A DNA stretch of 32,304 bases from Pararhodobacter sp. (GTDB lineage: Bacteria > Pseudomonadota > Alphaproteobacteria > Rhodobacterales > Rhodobacteraceae). Location: NCBI GenBank assembly GCA_020832665.1, contig JAFIEG010000045.1, positions 1 to 32,304 of the forward strand. The letters run 5' to 3'. This document shows positions 1 to 6,583 of the stretch, piece after piece. Under the pieces are notes generated by a model. The model ran no database searches and had not been told where the DNA came from. It saw nothing but the letters and a program-made list of their open reading frames with translations. Within the stretch, counting starts at the first letter, position 1, and the number at the start of each line of letters is the position of its first letter. The position numbers and the translations under genes were made by a program.

Positions 1-691
1 CCAGGAAGTCGAGGTCATGGTGCTGGAAATCGACAGCGCCAAGCGCCGCGTCAGCCTTGGCCTGAAGCAGACCATGCGCAACCCCTGGGAGCAGTTCGCC
101 GAGAAGTTCCCGCCGGGAACCGTGGTCGAGGGTGAAGTCAAGAACATCACCGAATTCGGCCTGTTCATCGGGCTCGAGGGCGATATCGACGGCATGGTGC
201 ATCTGTCCGACATAAGCTGGGACCAGCGCGGCGAGGAAGCCATCGAGGATTATCGCAAGGGCGATGTCGTCAAGGCGATGGTCTCCGAGGTCGATGTCGA
301 GCGCGAGCGCATTTCGCTTTCGATCAAGTCGCTGGGCAATGACAGCTTTGCCGAGGCGGTTGACGGCGTGAAGCGAGGCTCGATCGTCACCTGCGCAGTG
401 ACCTCGATCGAGGACGGCGGCATCGAGGTCGAGTATAACGGCATGAAGAGCTTCATCCGCCGCTCCGATCTCGCCCGCGACCGTGCCGAGCAGCGCCCCG
501 AGCGCTTCCAGGTAGGCGACAAGATCGATGCCCGCGTCACCTCGGTCGATGCCAAGACCCGCAAGCTGGGCCTGTCGATCAAGGCGCGCGAGATTGCCGA
601 AGAGAAGGAAGCGGTCCAGCAGTATGGCTCGTCCGATGCCGGCGCCAGCCTGGGCGACATCCTGGGCGCGGCGCTCAAGGACCGCAGCTGA
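1..691 (+). CDS. rpsA: 30S ribosomal protein S1, C-terminal part (5' truncated by window)
   Basis: The gene runs in from the left edge, with the open frame starting at base 2, and ends at a TGA at 689-691. About 229 residues of a protein that is normally 550-570 residues long are visible. They hold the tail of one S1 (OB-fold) domain and then two further S1 repeats. The first of these carries the typical stretch GTVVEGEVKNITEFGLFIGL, followed by GMVHLSDISW. The second starts near GSIVTCAVTSIEDGGIEV and is the more divergent one, as is usual for the last repeats of S1. S1 binds mRNA on the 30S subunit and helps unfold leader regions. The ATG at base 17 is internal and not the true start. Next comes a strong hairpin and then ihfB, the usual Rhodobacterales order. 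Confidence 0.95.
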   Translation, partial: QEVEVMVLEIDSAKRRVSLGLKQTMRNPWEQFAEKFPPGTVVEGEVKNITEFGLFIGLEGDIDGMVHLSDISWDQRGEEAIEDYRKGDVVKAMVSEVDVERERISLSIKSLGNDSFAEAVDGVKRGSIVTCAVTSIEDGGIEVEYNGMKSFIRRSDLARDRAEQRPERFQVGDKIDARVTSVDAKTRKLGLSIKAREIAEEKEAVQQYGSSDAGASLGDILGAALKDRS

Positions 692-723
692 AGCGCGGCA
701 CGCGCCTGGCCTGGCCGGGTTTC

Positions 724-745
724 GGGGGGCGCCGCGGCGCCCCCC
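724..745 (+). terminator. GC-rich perfect palindrome behind rpsA, probable terminator
   Basis: A 22-base perfectly self-complementary sequence starts 33 bases after the rpsA stop. It has six G at the left, six C at the right and a CGCC/GGCG core. It is followed by ATTCGTTTG, so the T-tract is weak. The strength of the stem and its place between rpsA and the separately promoted ihfB argue for transcription termination. Confidence 0.65.
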
Positions 746-885
746 ATTCGTTTGCCGGCAATGTTCGGTGCCGGGCAGGTTGCATTATGCCGTTGCCGGG
801 CCTGTCCTTGAGCAGGTGATCAGCCACAAACCGGCATCATTCGCCGCCGGGCGCGCCGAAAGCCGCCGCCGATCACGATTTTCGT

Positions 886-913
886 TTGTGCCCCGGGCAG
901 TAATTCCTATAGT
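886..913 (+). promoter_or_regulatory. Candidate sigma-70-type promoter for ihfB
   Basis: TTGTGC (886-891) and TATAGT (908-913) are separated by 16 bases and lie about 70 bases before the ihfB start, beyond the rpsA terminator. The -10 box is good and the -35 box only fair. This is a sequence match only. Confidence 0.4.
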
Positions 914-985
914 CGTGGGCGCAAGAGGCACTCGCAGAAGGTGCTCGATGGTAACCTATTGCCTTGCCACCGGGGGGGAAGGACC

Positions 986-1273
986 ATGATCCGTTCGGAA
1001 CTGATCCAGAAGCTGGCTGACGAAAACCCGCATCTCTACCAGCGCGACGTTGAACGTATCGTCAACACGTTCTTCGATGAAATCACCGAAGCGATGGCCC
1101 GTGGCGAGCGGGTCGAGCTGCGCGGCTTCGGGGCGTTCTCGGTCAAGCGCCGCGATGCGCGGCTGGGCCGCAACCCGCGCACCGGCGAGACTGTCGCCGT
1201 TGAGGAAAAATGCGTGCCGTTCTTCAAGACCGGCAAGCTGCTGCGCGACCGGCTCAACGGCAAGGACGGTTGA
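986..1273 (+). CDS. ihfB: Integration host factor subunit beta
   Basis: This encodes a 95-residue DNA-bending protein, which pairs with IHF-alpha (not in this window) and acts in recombination, replication and promoter architecture. The protein begins [19 protein letters not shown] and contains the HU/IHF beta-arm signature, with [19 protein letters not shown] followed by RTGE and a KTGK stretch near the C-terminus. The length matches the family (about 94 residues). The ATG at 986 is chosen because a GGAAGGA ribosome-binding site lies just upstream. A longer in-frame start at 941 would add 15 residues with no similarity to IHF. The gene sits between rpsA and lapA-like/trpF, the standard arrangement in this order of bacteria. 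Confidence 0.96.
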   Translation: MIRSELIQKLADENPHLYQRDVERIVNTFFDEITEAMARGERVELRGFGAFSVKRRDARLGRNPRTGETVAVEEKCVPFFKTGKLLRDRLNGKDG

Positions 1274-1343
1274 GCGCGCCAAGGCGGTGCAGGCCGGCAA
1301 CAGCGCCGCGCAGGGCACGCTGGACAAGGAAGGCTGAACTGCC

Positions 1344-1745
1344 GTGATGAACTATATCCGCTATGGCTTTGTGGCGATCGTGCTGATTCTGGCCGTCACC
1401 GTGGCGCTGGCCAACAGCCAGTTGGTCACGCTGGCGCTGTGGCCCGATACGGTGACGGCCTTCACCGGTTTCGGCTACAGCGTGACGTTGCCGCTTTTCG
1501 TGCTTGTCGGGGGCGGTGTCGGGTTGGGGCTGGTGCTGGGGCTGATCTGGGAATGGATGCGCGAACGCGCCTACCGCGCCGAGCTGGCGCGGCTGCGCCG
1601 TGAACTGGCAACGGCGCGTGCGGCCCAGGGCGCGGCGCAGTCGCAGGCCGTGGCTGTGCCGGGTGCCGGCAGAACGGGCAGGGCGCGCAAGACGCCCGAG
1701 GATGAGGTGCTCGCCATTCTGGACGAGGATCAGGCGCGGCGATGA
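1344..1745 (+). CDS. LapA-domain (DUF1049) inner-membrane protein
   Basis: The protein has 132-133 residues and two hydrophobic segments, at about residues 8-27 and 45-70. Between them is NSQLVTLALWP, the pattern typical of LapA/DUF1049 proteins. A charged, probably coiled-coil tail follows (REERAYRAELARLRREL-like spacing). In enterobacteria LapA works with LapB in controlling LPS assembly; whether that role holds here is inference. The frame opens with GTG at 1344, directly followed by ATG at 1347, and either could be used; an AAGGAAGG ribosome-binding site lies at 1326-1333. The stop codon overlaps the trpF start as ATGA, so the two are translationally coupled. Confidence 0.8.
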   Translation: MMNYIRYGFVAIVLILAVTVALANSQLVTLALWPDTVTAFTGFGYSVTLPLFVLVGGGVGLGLVLGLIWEWMRERAYRAELARLRRELATARAAQGAAQSQAVAVPGAGRTGRARKTPEDEVLAILDEDQARR

Positions 1746-2392
1746 ACGCTCAGGGCGTGCGCGTCAAGATCTGCGGCATTACCCGCCCCGATGACATGGC
1801 GGTGCTGGCGCGGCTGGGCGCGGCCTATGCGGGGATGGTGTTCTTTGCGCGTTCGCCTCGGGCATTGACGATTGCGCAAGCGCGCGCAATCGCGCTGGAA
1901 GCGCCGCCGGGGCTGGCACGGGTGGGGCTGTTCGTCGATGCCGATGATACGCTGATCGATGCCGTGCTGGATGAAGTGCCGCTTGATTTCCTGCAACTGC
2001 ACGGTTCGGAAAGCCCCGAGCGCCTGAGCGCGCTGCGCGCGCGCCACGGCCTGCCGCTGATCAAGGCGGTGGGGGTGGCCGGCGTGGACGATCTGCCGGC
2101 GCTGGACCTGTATGCAAGCTGCGCCGACATGCTGCTTGTCGATGCCAGGCCCGCGCCGGGCGCGGCGCTGCCGGGCGGCAACGGGCTGGCCTTCGACTGG
2201 CGGCTGATCGCCGGGCGGCGCTGGCCGCTGCCCTGGCTGCTTGCCGGCGGGTTGAATGCGGCGAATGTGGCGCAGGCGATCCACCTGACCGGGGCGCGGC
2301 AGGTGGATGTGTCCTCGGGCGTGGAAAGCGCGCCGGGGGTAAAGGATCACGCCAAAATCGCCGACTTCCTTGCTGCGGTTCAAGGTGGCTGA
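1742..2392 (+). CDS. trpF: Phosphoribosylanthranilate isomerase
   Basis: This catalyses the isomerisation of N-(5-phosphoribosyl)anthranilate to CdRP, the third step of tryptophan synthesis from chorismate. The 216-residue TIM-barrel protein has the KICGITRP motif with the catalytic Cys near the N-terminus. It also has FLQLHGSE, the strand containing LLVDAR with the catalytic Asp, LLAGGLN, and the phosphate-binding DVSSGVE near the C-terminus. Its start overlaps the preceding stop (ATGA). In related genomes trpB often follows trpF, but here a block of oppositely oriented genes follows after 100 bases, so trpB must lie elsewhere. Confidence 0.96.
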   Translation: MNAQGVRVKICGITRPDDMAVLARLGAAYAGMVFFARSPRALTIAQARAIALEAPPGLARVGLFVDADDTLIDAVLDEVPLDFLQLHGSESPERLSALRARHGLPLIKAVGVAGVDDLPALDLYASCADMLLVDARPAPGAALPGGNGLAFDWRLIAGRRWPLPWLLAGGLNAANVAQAIHLTGARQVDVSSGVESAPGVKDHAKIADFLAAVQGG

Positions 2393-2492
2393 CGCTGCGA
2401 TGTGGTGTGCATGTCGGCGCCGTCGCGACTGGGATGAATAACCGTCCGACAGCTTTCATCCGAAAATGAGCCGGTTCCGGGGCGCGCGCCGA

Positions 2493-2873
2493 TCACCCGC
2501 CGGCGCCATCCACCGCGTATCGGCGCAGCACCGCCAGCGGCACCACATCGAGCGTGCGCCGATGGGTGGCGGCCAGATTCACCTGCGGGGCGGCGCCTTC
2601 CTCATGCGCCTGCAGGAACCGCGCGGCGCACAGGCACCAGCGATCGCCCGGCTTCAGCCCGACAAAGCCCCATTCCGGCCTTGGCGTGCTCAGATCGTTG
2701 CCCAGATACTTCGACAGCGCCAGGAATTCAGCGGTCATCTCGGCGCAAACGGTGTGCAGCCCGGCATCTTCGGGGCCGGTATCGCAGCAGCCATTGCGAA
2801 AGAAACCGGTCAGCGGGTCGGTCGAGCAGGGCTCGAGCCGTTCTCCCAGCACGTTGACAGATGGTTCCTTCAT
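2493..2873 (-). CDS. DUF2237 family protein
   Basis: This is a 126-residue protein of unknown function. It is recognised by the cysteine-rich start (NVLGERLEPCSTDPLTGFFR, then NGCC) and the later stretch LSTPRPEWGFVGLKPGDRWC, both characteristic of DUF2237. The Met at 2873 is used because the upstream extension (to 3077) is Arg/Ala-rich antisense-like sequence. It begins only 7 bases after the stop of the two-CDGSH protein gene, so both are probably on one transcript. The four or more conserved Cys and the iron-sulfur neighbour make metal or redox chemistry plausible, but no role can be assigned from sequence. Confidence 0.85.
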   Translation of the reverse strand: MKEPSVNVLGERLEPCSTDPLTGFFRNGCCDTGPEDAGLHTVCAEMTAEFLALSKYLGNDLSTPRPEWGFVGLKPGDRWCLCAARFLQAHEEGAAPQVNLAATHRRTLDVVPLAVLRRYAVDGAGG

Positions 2874-2880
2874 GGCCACC

Positions 2881-3123
2881 TCACAGCTTGTTGTGCGAAC
2901 CGTCGCACAGCGGCGCACCGCCCGTGTGCTTGCAGCCGCAGAAAAAGACGCGCCGCGTTTCCTCGGCCTGCCAGCGCACCGGCTCGAACCCCGAACCCTT
3001 GTGCGAGCCGTCGCAAAAGGGCTGGCGCGCGGATTTCCCGCATGCGCACCAGAAATAGCGCTTCCCGGCCTTGACATCGACCGGGTAGGGGCCCTTTTGC
3101 GGGGATTCGGGTGTCTGGCTCAT
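2881..3123 (-). CDS. Two-CDGSH-domain iron-sulfur protein
   Basis: This is an 80-residue protein with two complete CDGSH zinc-finger-like motifs. The first is CACGKSARQPFCDGSH (C26, C28, C37, H41) and the second is CGCKHTGGAPLCDGSH (C62, C64, C73, H77). In this family each 3Cys-1His set holds a redox-active, acid-labile [2Fe-2S] cluster, so the protein should carry two per chain, like the MiNT/class III type. No signal peptide or membrane segment is visible. The start at 3123 has the ribosome-binding site GAAGGAAAT just upstream; an alternative start 17 codons earlier lacks one and would overlap the upstream gene. It lies 22 bases after the serine hydrolase and 7 before the DUF2237 gene. Confidence 0.93.
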   Translation of the reverse strand: MSQTPESPQKGPYPVDVKAGKRYFWCACGKSARQPFCDGSHKGSGFEPVRWQAEETRRVFFCGCKHTGGAPLCDGSHNKL

Positions 3124-3145
3124 GCAATTTCCTTCGATATCGTCA

Positions 3146-4300
3146 TCAATCGGCCAGCCCGCGCGCGATGGCACGCAGCATGGCGATGTTGCCCGCCATC
3201 ACGCCGGGCTCGCGAAAGCGCCGGTCGGCGCTGTTGACGGCTATCACAACCGCGCGCTCGCGGTCGATCCACAGAAACTGACCATATACGCCGCGGCCAT
3301 AAACCTCGCCGGGCTCGGCATCGGGGGGCAGCCACCATTGATAGCCATAGGCGGCACCGCCCGGCGCACTGGCGGCGGTGGCCTCGTTGATCCATTCCTC
3401 GGGCACGATCTGGCGCCCCTGCCAGCGCCCACCCTGCGCCACCATCTGGCCGATGCGGGCGTAATCGCGCGTGGTCAGGTTCAGCCCGCCCAGCACGAAG
3501 GCCACGCCGTGCCCGTCAGTCACATAGTAGGGCGCACGCTCGAGCCCGAGGGGGATGAACAACCGTTCCTCCATCAGCTCGATCACGCTGCGCCCGGTGG
3601 CGCCGCGAATGACCATGCCCAGCACATGCGTATCGATCGAGACATATTGCCAGTCGGTGCCGGGTGGGCCGCGCCGGTCGGTCTGACCGATGGCGAAGCC
3701 GTCCATCGTGCCGCCCAGCGCCAGCACCCGCCCCATGCGGTTGATATCAGACCAGAAATCGAGATAATCCTCATCAAATTCCAGCCCCGAGGCCATCTGC
3801 AGAACCTGCCTGATGGTAACCCCGCGATAGGCCGAGGACGCCAGTTCGGGCGCGAAATCGGTCACCGGGGCGTCAAGATCTGGGATCGTGCCCTCATGGT
3901 GCAGGATGCCCAGAAGCAAAGACAGCACCGATTTCGCGATCGACCACGAAATACGCCGGTCTTCGGCCGAAGTGCCCAGATGATAGCCCTCATGCACGAT
4001 GCGGCCCTCATGCAGCACCACGATGGCGGTGACGCGCGCCTCTTCCAGCCAGCGCTCGAACCCGGCGGGCATGCGCGCCTCATCGCCATAGGGCAGCGGC
4101 GAGGGCACGCCGGGGCTCATCTCGGCATGGTGGAAGAGCCGGTCCATGTTGGAGAAATTCTGCACGATGCGGTCTTCGGCGAAGAGCGTGTTCACCGCCA
4201 TCAGCCGCGTGAGTTCCTCGCGTTTCCAGAAGGCGGCGGCGGCGGCCAGCAGCGCCAGCACCAGAACGACTATGCCAAGGCGTTTCAGGAACCGTTTCAT
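3146..4300 (-). CDS. Membrane-anchored serine hydrolase, beta-lactamase class C fold
   Basis: This is a 384-residue protein. It starts with a basic N-terminus and a single hydrophobic helix (about residues 8-24), so it is probably a signal anchor with the enzyme in the periplasm. The class C beta-lactamase/DD-peptidase fold is shown by the S-x-x-K motif SIAK (S120-K123) and a Y-x-S motif (Y219-V-S221) replacing the usual Y-x-N. A Gly/Tyr-rich GRGVYGQF near the C-terminus stands at the third active-site element. The substrate is unknown; family members include esterases, peptidases and 6-aminohexanoate-dimer hydrolases. It is divergent from cutA across 61 bases and heads the three-gene unit with the CDGSH and DUF2237 proteins. 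Confidence 0.88.
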   Translation of the reverse strand: MKRFLKRLGIVVLVLALLAAAAAFWKREELTRLMAVNTLFAEDRIVQNFSNMDRLFHHAEMSPGVPSPLPYGDEARMPAGFERWLEEARVTAIVVLHEGRIVHEGYHLGTSAEDRRISWSIAKSVLSLLLGILHHEGTIPDLDAPVTDFAPELASSAYRGVTIRQVLQMASGLEFDEDYLDFWSDINRMGRVLALGGTMDGFAIGQTDRRGPPGTDWQYVSIDTHVLGMVIRGATGRSVIELMEERLFIPLGLERAPYYVTDGHGVAFVLGGLNLTTRDYARIGQMVAQGGRWQGRQIVPEEWINEATAASAPGGAAYGYQWWLPPDAEPGEVYGRGVYGQFLWIDRERAVVIAVNSADRRFREPGVMAGNIAMLRAIARGLAD

Positions 4301-4361
4301 CTCGGGCCCTCCTTGCGGTTACTGTGGCAGGACCCGGGCCAAAGGCAAGAGGAGCCGCAAG

Positions 4362-4715
4362 ATGACGCTGCGCGAAGATAGCGGTGAGGAGGTGATGATC
4401 GAGGTCGAGGTGAACTGCCCCGATGCCGAAGTGGCGCGGCGCATTGCGCGCGACGCGGTTCAGAACGGGCTGGCGGCCTGCGCCAATATCCTGCCCGGTG
4501 TCGAAAGCATCTATCTGTGGCAAGGCAGGATCGAGGCCGAGCCGGAGGTTGCGCTGCGGCTGAAATCGCGCAGAACGTGTTTTGATGCGCTATGCGCACT
4601 GATCACCCGCCTGCATCCTTATGATCTGCCCGCGATCATCGCGCTGCCGGTGCTGGCGGCCAATCCCGGCTATGGCGAGTGGCTGCACGAAGGCACCGGC
4701 GGGCAGGGAGGTTAG
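4362..4715 (+). CDS. cutA: CutA family divalent-cation tolerance protein
   Basis: This encodes a 117-residue small trimeric protein of the CutA1 family, ubiquitous and linked to divalent metal (copper) tolerance, though its biochemical role is unsettled. Visible family marks are NCPDAEVARRIARDAVQNGL, AACANILPGVESIYLW, the strand EVALRLKS, and the C-terminal HPYDLPAIIALPV. The ATG at 4362 has an AGAGGAG site 7 bases upstream. A second ATG at 4395 follows an AGGAGG, but the spacing of 2 bases is too short. The frame is open further upstream, but that part is antisense to the serine hydrolase. Confidence 0.92.
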   Translation: MTLREDSGEEVMIEVEVNCPDAEVARRIARDAVQNGLAACANILPGVESIYLWQGRIEAEPEVALRLKSRRTCFDALCALITRLHPYDLPAIIALPVLAANPGYGEWLHEGTGGQGG

Positions 4716-4723
4716 CCCGCCGG
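4696..4723 (+). terminator. Inverted repeat spanning the cutA stop, possible bidirectional terminator
   Basis: CCGGCGGGC (4696-4704) pairs perfectly with GCCCGCCGG (4715-4723) across a 10-base loop; the cutA stop TAG is at 4713-4715. It sits between the converging cutA and the small secreted protein gene. There is no T-tract on either strand, so intrinsic termination is only a possibility. Confidence 0.4.
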
Positions 4724-4741
4724 CCCCGCCAGCCGCGAGAG

Positions 4742-4906
4742 TCAGCTGCTGATCGGCGTGACGCAGCTTTGCGTGGCGGCATCCCAGACCTGGCCATCGC
4801 CGCAGGCGGCCGCGCTTTGCTGCATCGAGCCGCAGCCGCCCATGGCGAAGGCAATGCCGGGCGCCAGCGCCAGCGCCGCGGCGGCGAAAAGGGTTTTCAG
4901 CTTCAT
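4742..4906 (-). CDS. Tiny secreted Cys-containing protein
   Basis: This is a 54-residue protein with a clear signal peptide: MKLKTLFAAAALALAPGIAFA, with an AFA-M cleavage site. The mature peptide is about 33 residues long with three Cys, ending in CGDGQVWDAATQSCVTP. That C-x-x-G-x-V-x-D-x-x-x-x-x-C spacing resembles short carbohydrate-binding (chitin-binding-like) modules in secreted proteins, but the match is too short to assign a function. The start at 4906 is fixed by a strong AAGGAGG 7 bases upstream. No partner gene is evident, and it converges on cutA. Confidence 0.75.
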   Translation of the reverse strand: MKLKTLFAAAALALAPGIAFAMGGCGSMQQSAAACGDGQVWDAATQSCVTPISS

Positions 4907-5056
4907 GATCGGTCCTCCTTGATGGAACAACCCACAAAAGATTAGCACGAAATTCACGATTTCCAGAGCGAAGTTTCCCCCACGCCCATGATCCTTCCGC
5001 CGATGCCCGCGCCGCAGGCACGGAACGGCCCTTTTACTTGATCGGGCGCCAGAAAT

Positions 5057-5122
5057 CGCCGGCCTGCCCCCGCGAGGCGCGAGGTGGGAGGGTGGGCGCT
5101 GCCTCGCGGGGGCAGGCCGGCG
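5057..5122 (-). terminator. 22-bp perfect inverted repeat with G-rich loop downstream of dctD
   Basis: Bases 5057-5078 are the exact reverse complement of 5101-5122, leaving a 22-base loop. The loop contains the G runs GG-T-GGG-A-GGG-T-GGG (5083-5096) on the + strand. On the - strand the hairpin lies 41 bases past the dctD stop and is followed by ATTTCTGG, so it probably ends the dctB-dctD transcript. The stem is far longer than a standard terminator and the loop has an unusual composition. The 257 bases between dctD and the small secreted gene hold no other feature I can support. Confidence 0.6.
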
Positions 5123-5163
5123 GCGCGAGGCATGTGCGAGCGCTCACTCGTCAGCAGGCTTGA

Positions 5164-6510
5164 TCAGACGTAATCGGCGCGGCTGAGCCCGTATTTTGCC
5201 ATCTTCTCGTTGAGCGTGCGGCGCGGCAGGCAAAGCTCTTCCATCACTGCCGTGATCGCGCCCTTGTGTCGGCGCATGGTGTTGTCGATCAGCGTGCGCT
5301 CGAAGGCCTCGACATACTCCTTCAGCGGCTTGCCTTCGGTGGTCAGCGCGCTGCCTGCGGCCTCGTTCTCGGCCATCACCAGCGACACGACCGAGCCTCC
5401 GCCGCGCCGGTTTTGCAGCACCGCCTGTTCGGCGATGGCGATCAACTGGCGCACATTGCCCGGCCAGGGGGCCTGCAGCAGATGGGCGGCATCGCTGGCC
5501 GAAAGCTCGGGCGGCTGGCAGCCATATTCCTCGGCGAACTGGGTGGCATAGGCGTTGAACAGCGCCAGGATGTCCTCGCCGCGCTGGCGCAGCGGCGGCA
5601 GGGTGATCTTCATCGCCGCCAGCCGGAAATACAGATCGGGGCGCAGGGCGTCTTCCAGCGTGCGCCCTGGCTCATGCGCGTTGCAGATCGCCACGATGCG
5701 GGTGGGCGGCGGGCTGCCCTGCTCGTTGATGAAGGCCAGCAGCCTTGCCTGCAGCGCCGGGCTGAGCGCCTCGATATCCTCCAGGCACAGCGTGCCGCCG
5801 CGCGCCTCTTCCACCAGCGGCAGCCCGCCCGAGGATACCGGGCCAAAGAGCCGCGCCGCCAGCGCCTCGTCATCCTCGCCCAGGCAGGAGACGGTGACGA
5901 AGCGCTTGCCCGCGCGCGGGCCCACCGCGTGCAGCGCATGCGCCACCAGCGTCTTGCCGGTGCCGGTTTCGCCGTCAATCAGCACATGGCCATCGGCCTG
6001 GCCGTAATCGAGAATATCCTCGCGCAGGCGCACCATCTCGGGAGCATTGCCGACAAGGCGGCGCATCAGCGTCTTGCCGTCGGCGAGTTCCTGGCGCAGC
6101 GCGCGGCTTTCCAGTGCCAGGGCGCGGGCCTTGACGGCGCGGCGGGCAAGTTCGGTCATCTTTTCGGGGTCGAAGGGCTTTTCCAGAAAGTCGAAGGCCC
6201 CCAGCCGCATCGCCTCGACCGCCATTGGCACATCGCCATGCCCGGTGATGAGAATCACAGGCAGCGTCGCATCCATGCCCATGAGCCGCTTCAGGAGCGC
6301 CATGCCGTCCATTCCCGGCATGCGGATATCGGTGATCACGGCGCCGGGGAAATCGGGCCCCAGCGTGCGCAAGGCCTCTTCGGCGCTGGCATGGGCTTCG
6401 GGCTCGAAGCCCGACAGAGCCAGCCACTGGCTGATCGAGGCGCGCATGTCCTGCTCGTCATCGATGATGACGATACGGGCCGGTCGGCCTGGGGTTTCGG
6501 TCTCGCTCAT
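5164..6510 (-). CDS. dctD: DctD-type NtrC-family response regulator, degenerate AAA+ domain
   Basis: This is a 448-residue regulator partnered with the DctB kinase upstream. It has three parts. The receiver domain (about residues 11-125) has the acidic pair D17/D18, phospho-acceptor D61 (ITDIRMPG) and K111. The AAA+ domain (about 150-380) has Walker A GETGTGKT (180-187), arginines in ALRPDLYFRL and the sensor II motif WPGNVRQL. A Fis-type helix-turn-helix lies at about 405-442. Two elements are abnormal. The region LFGPVSSGGLPLVEEARGG (222-239) lacks the whole GAFTGA loop that contacts sigma-54. Walker B reads LCLEDIE where LFLDEIG-like sequence is expected. It may therefore not be a normal sigma-54 activator. 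The start at 6510 is preferred over 6561 because AGGAAGGA lies just upstream. It follows dctB by 73 bases. Confidence 0.85.
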   Translation of the reverse strand: MSETETPGRPARIVIIDDEQDMRASISQWLALSGFEPEAHASAEEALRTLGPDFPGAVITDIRMPGMDGMALLKRLMGMDATLPVILITGHGDVPMAVEAMRLGAFDFLEKPFDPEKMTELARRAVKARALALESRALRQELADGKTLMRRLVGNAPEMVRLREDILDYGQADGHVLIDGETGTGKTLVAHALHAVGPRAGKRFVTVSCLGEDDEALAARLFGPVSSGGLPLVEEARGGTLCLEDIEALSPALQARLLAFINEQGSPPPTRIVAICNAHEPGRTLEDALRPDLYFRLAAMKITLPPLRQRGEDILALFNAYATQFAEEYGCQPPELSASDAAHLLQAPWPGNVRQLIAIAEQAVLQNRRGGGSVVSLVMAENEAAGSALTTEGKPLKEYVEAFERTLIDNTMRRHKGAITAVMEELCLPRRTLNEKMAKYGLSRADYV

Positions 6511-6583
6511 CGCGTATGCGTTCCTTCCTGCTTCTTTTCCTTGCCGGCCTGCCCCCGGCATCGGGTTGCCGCCGGTGCCGGGG

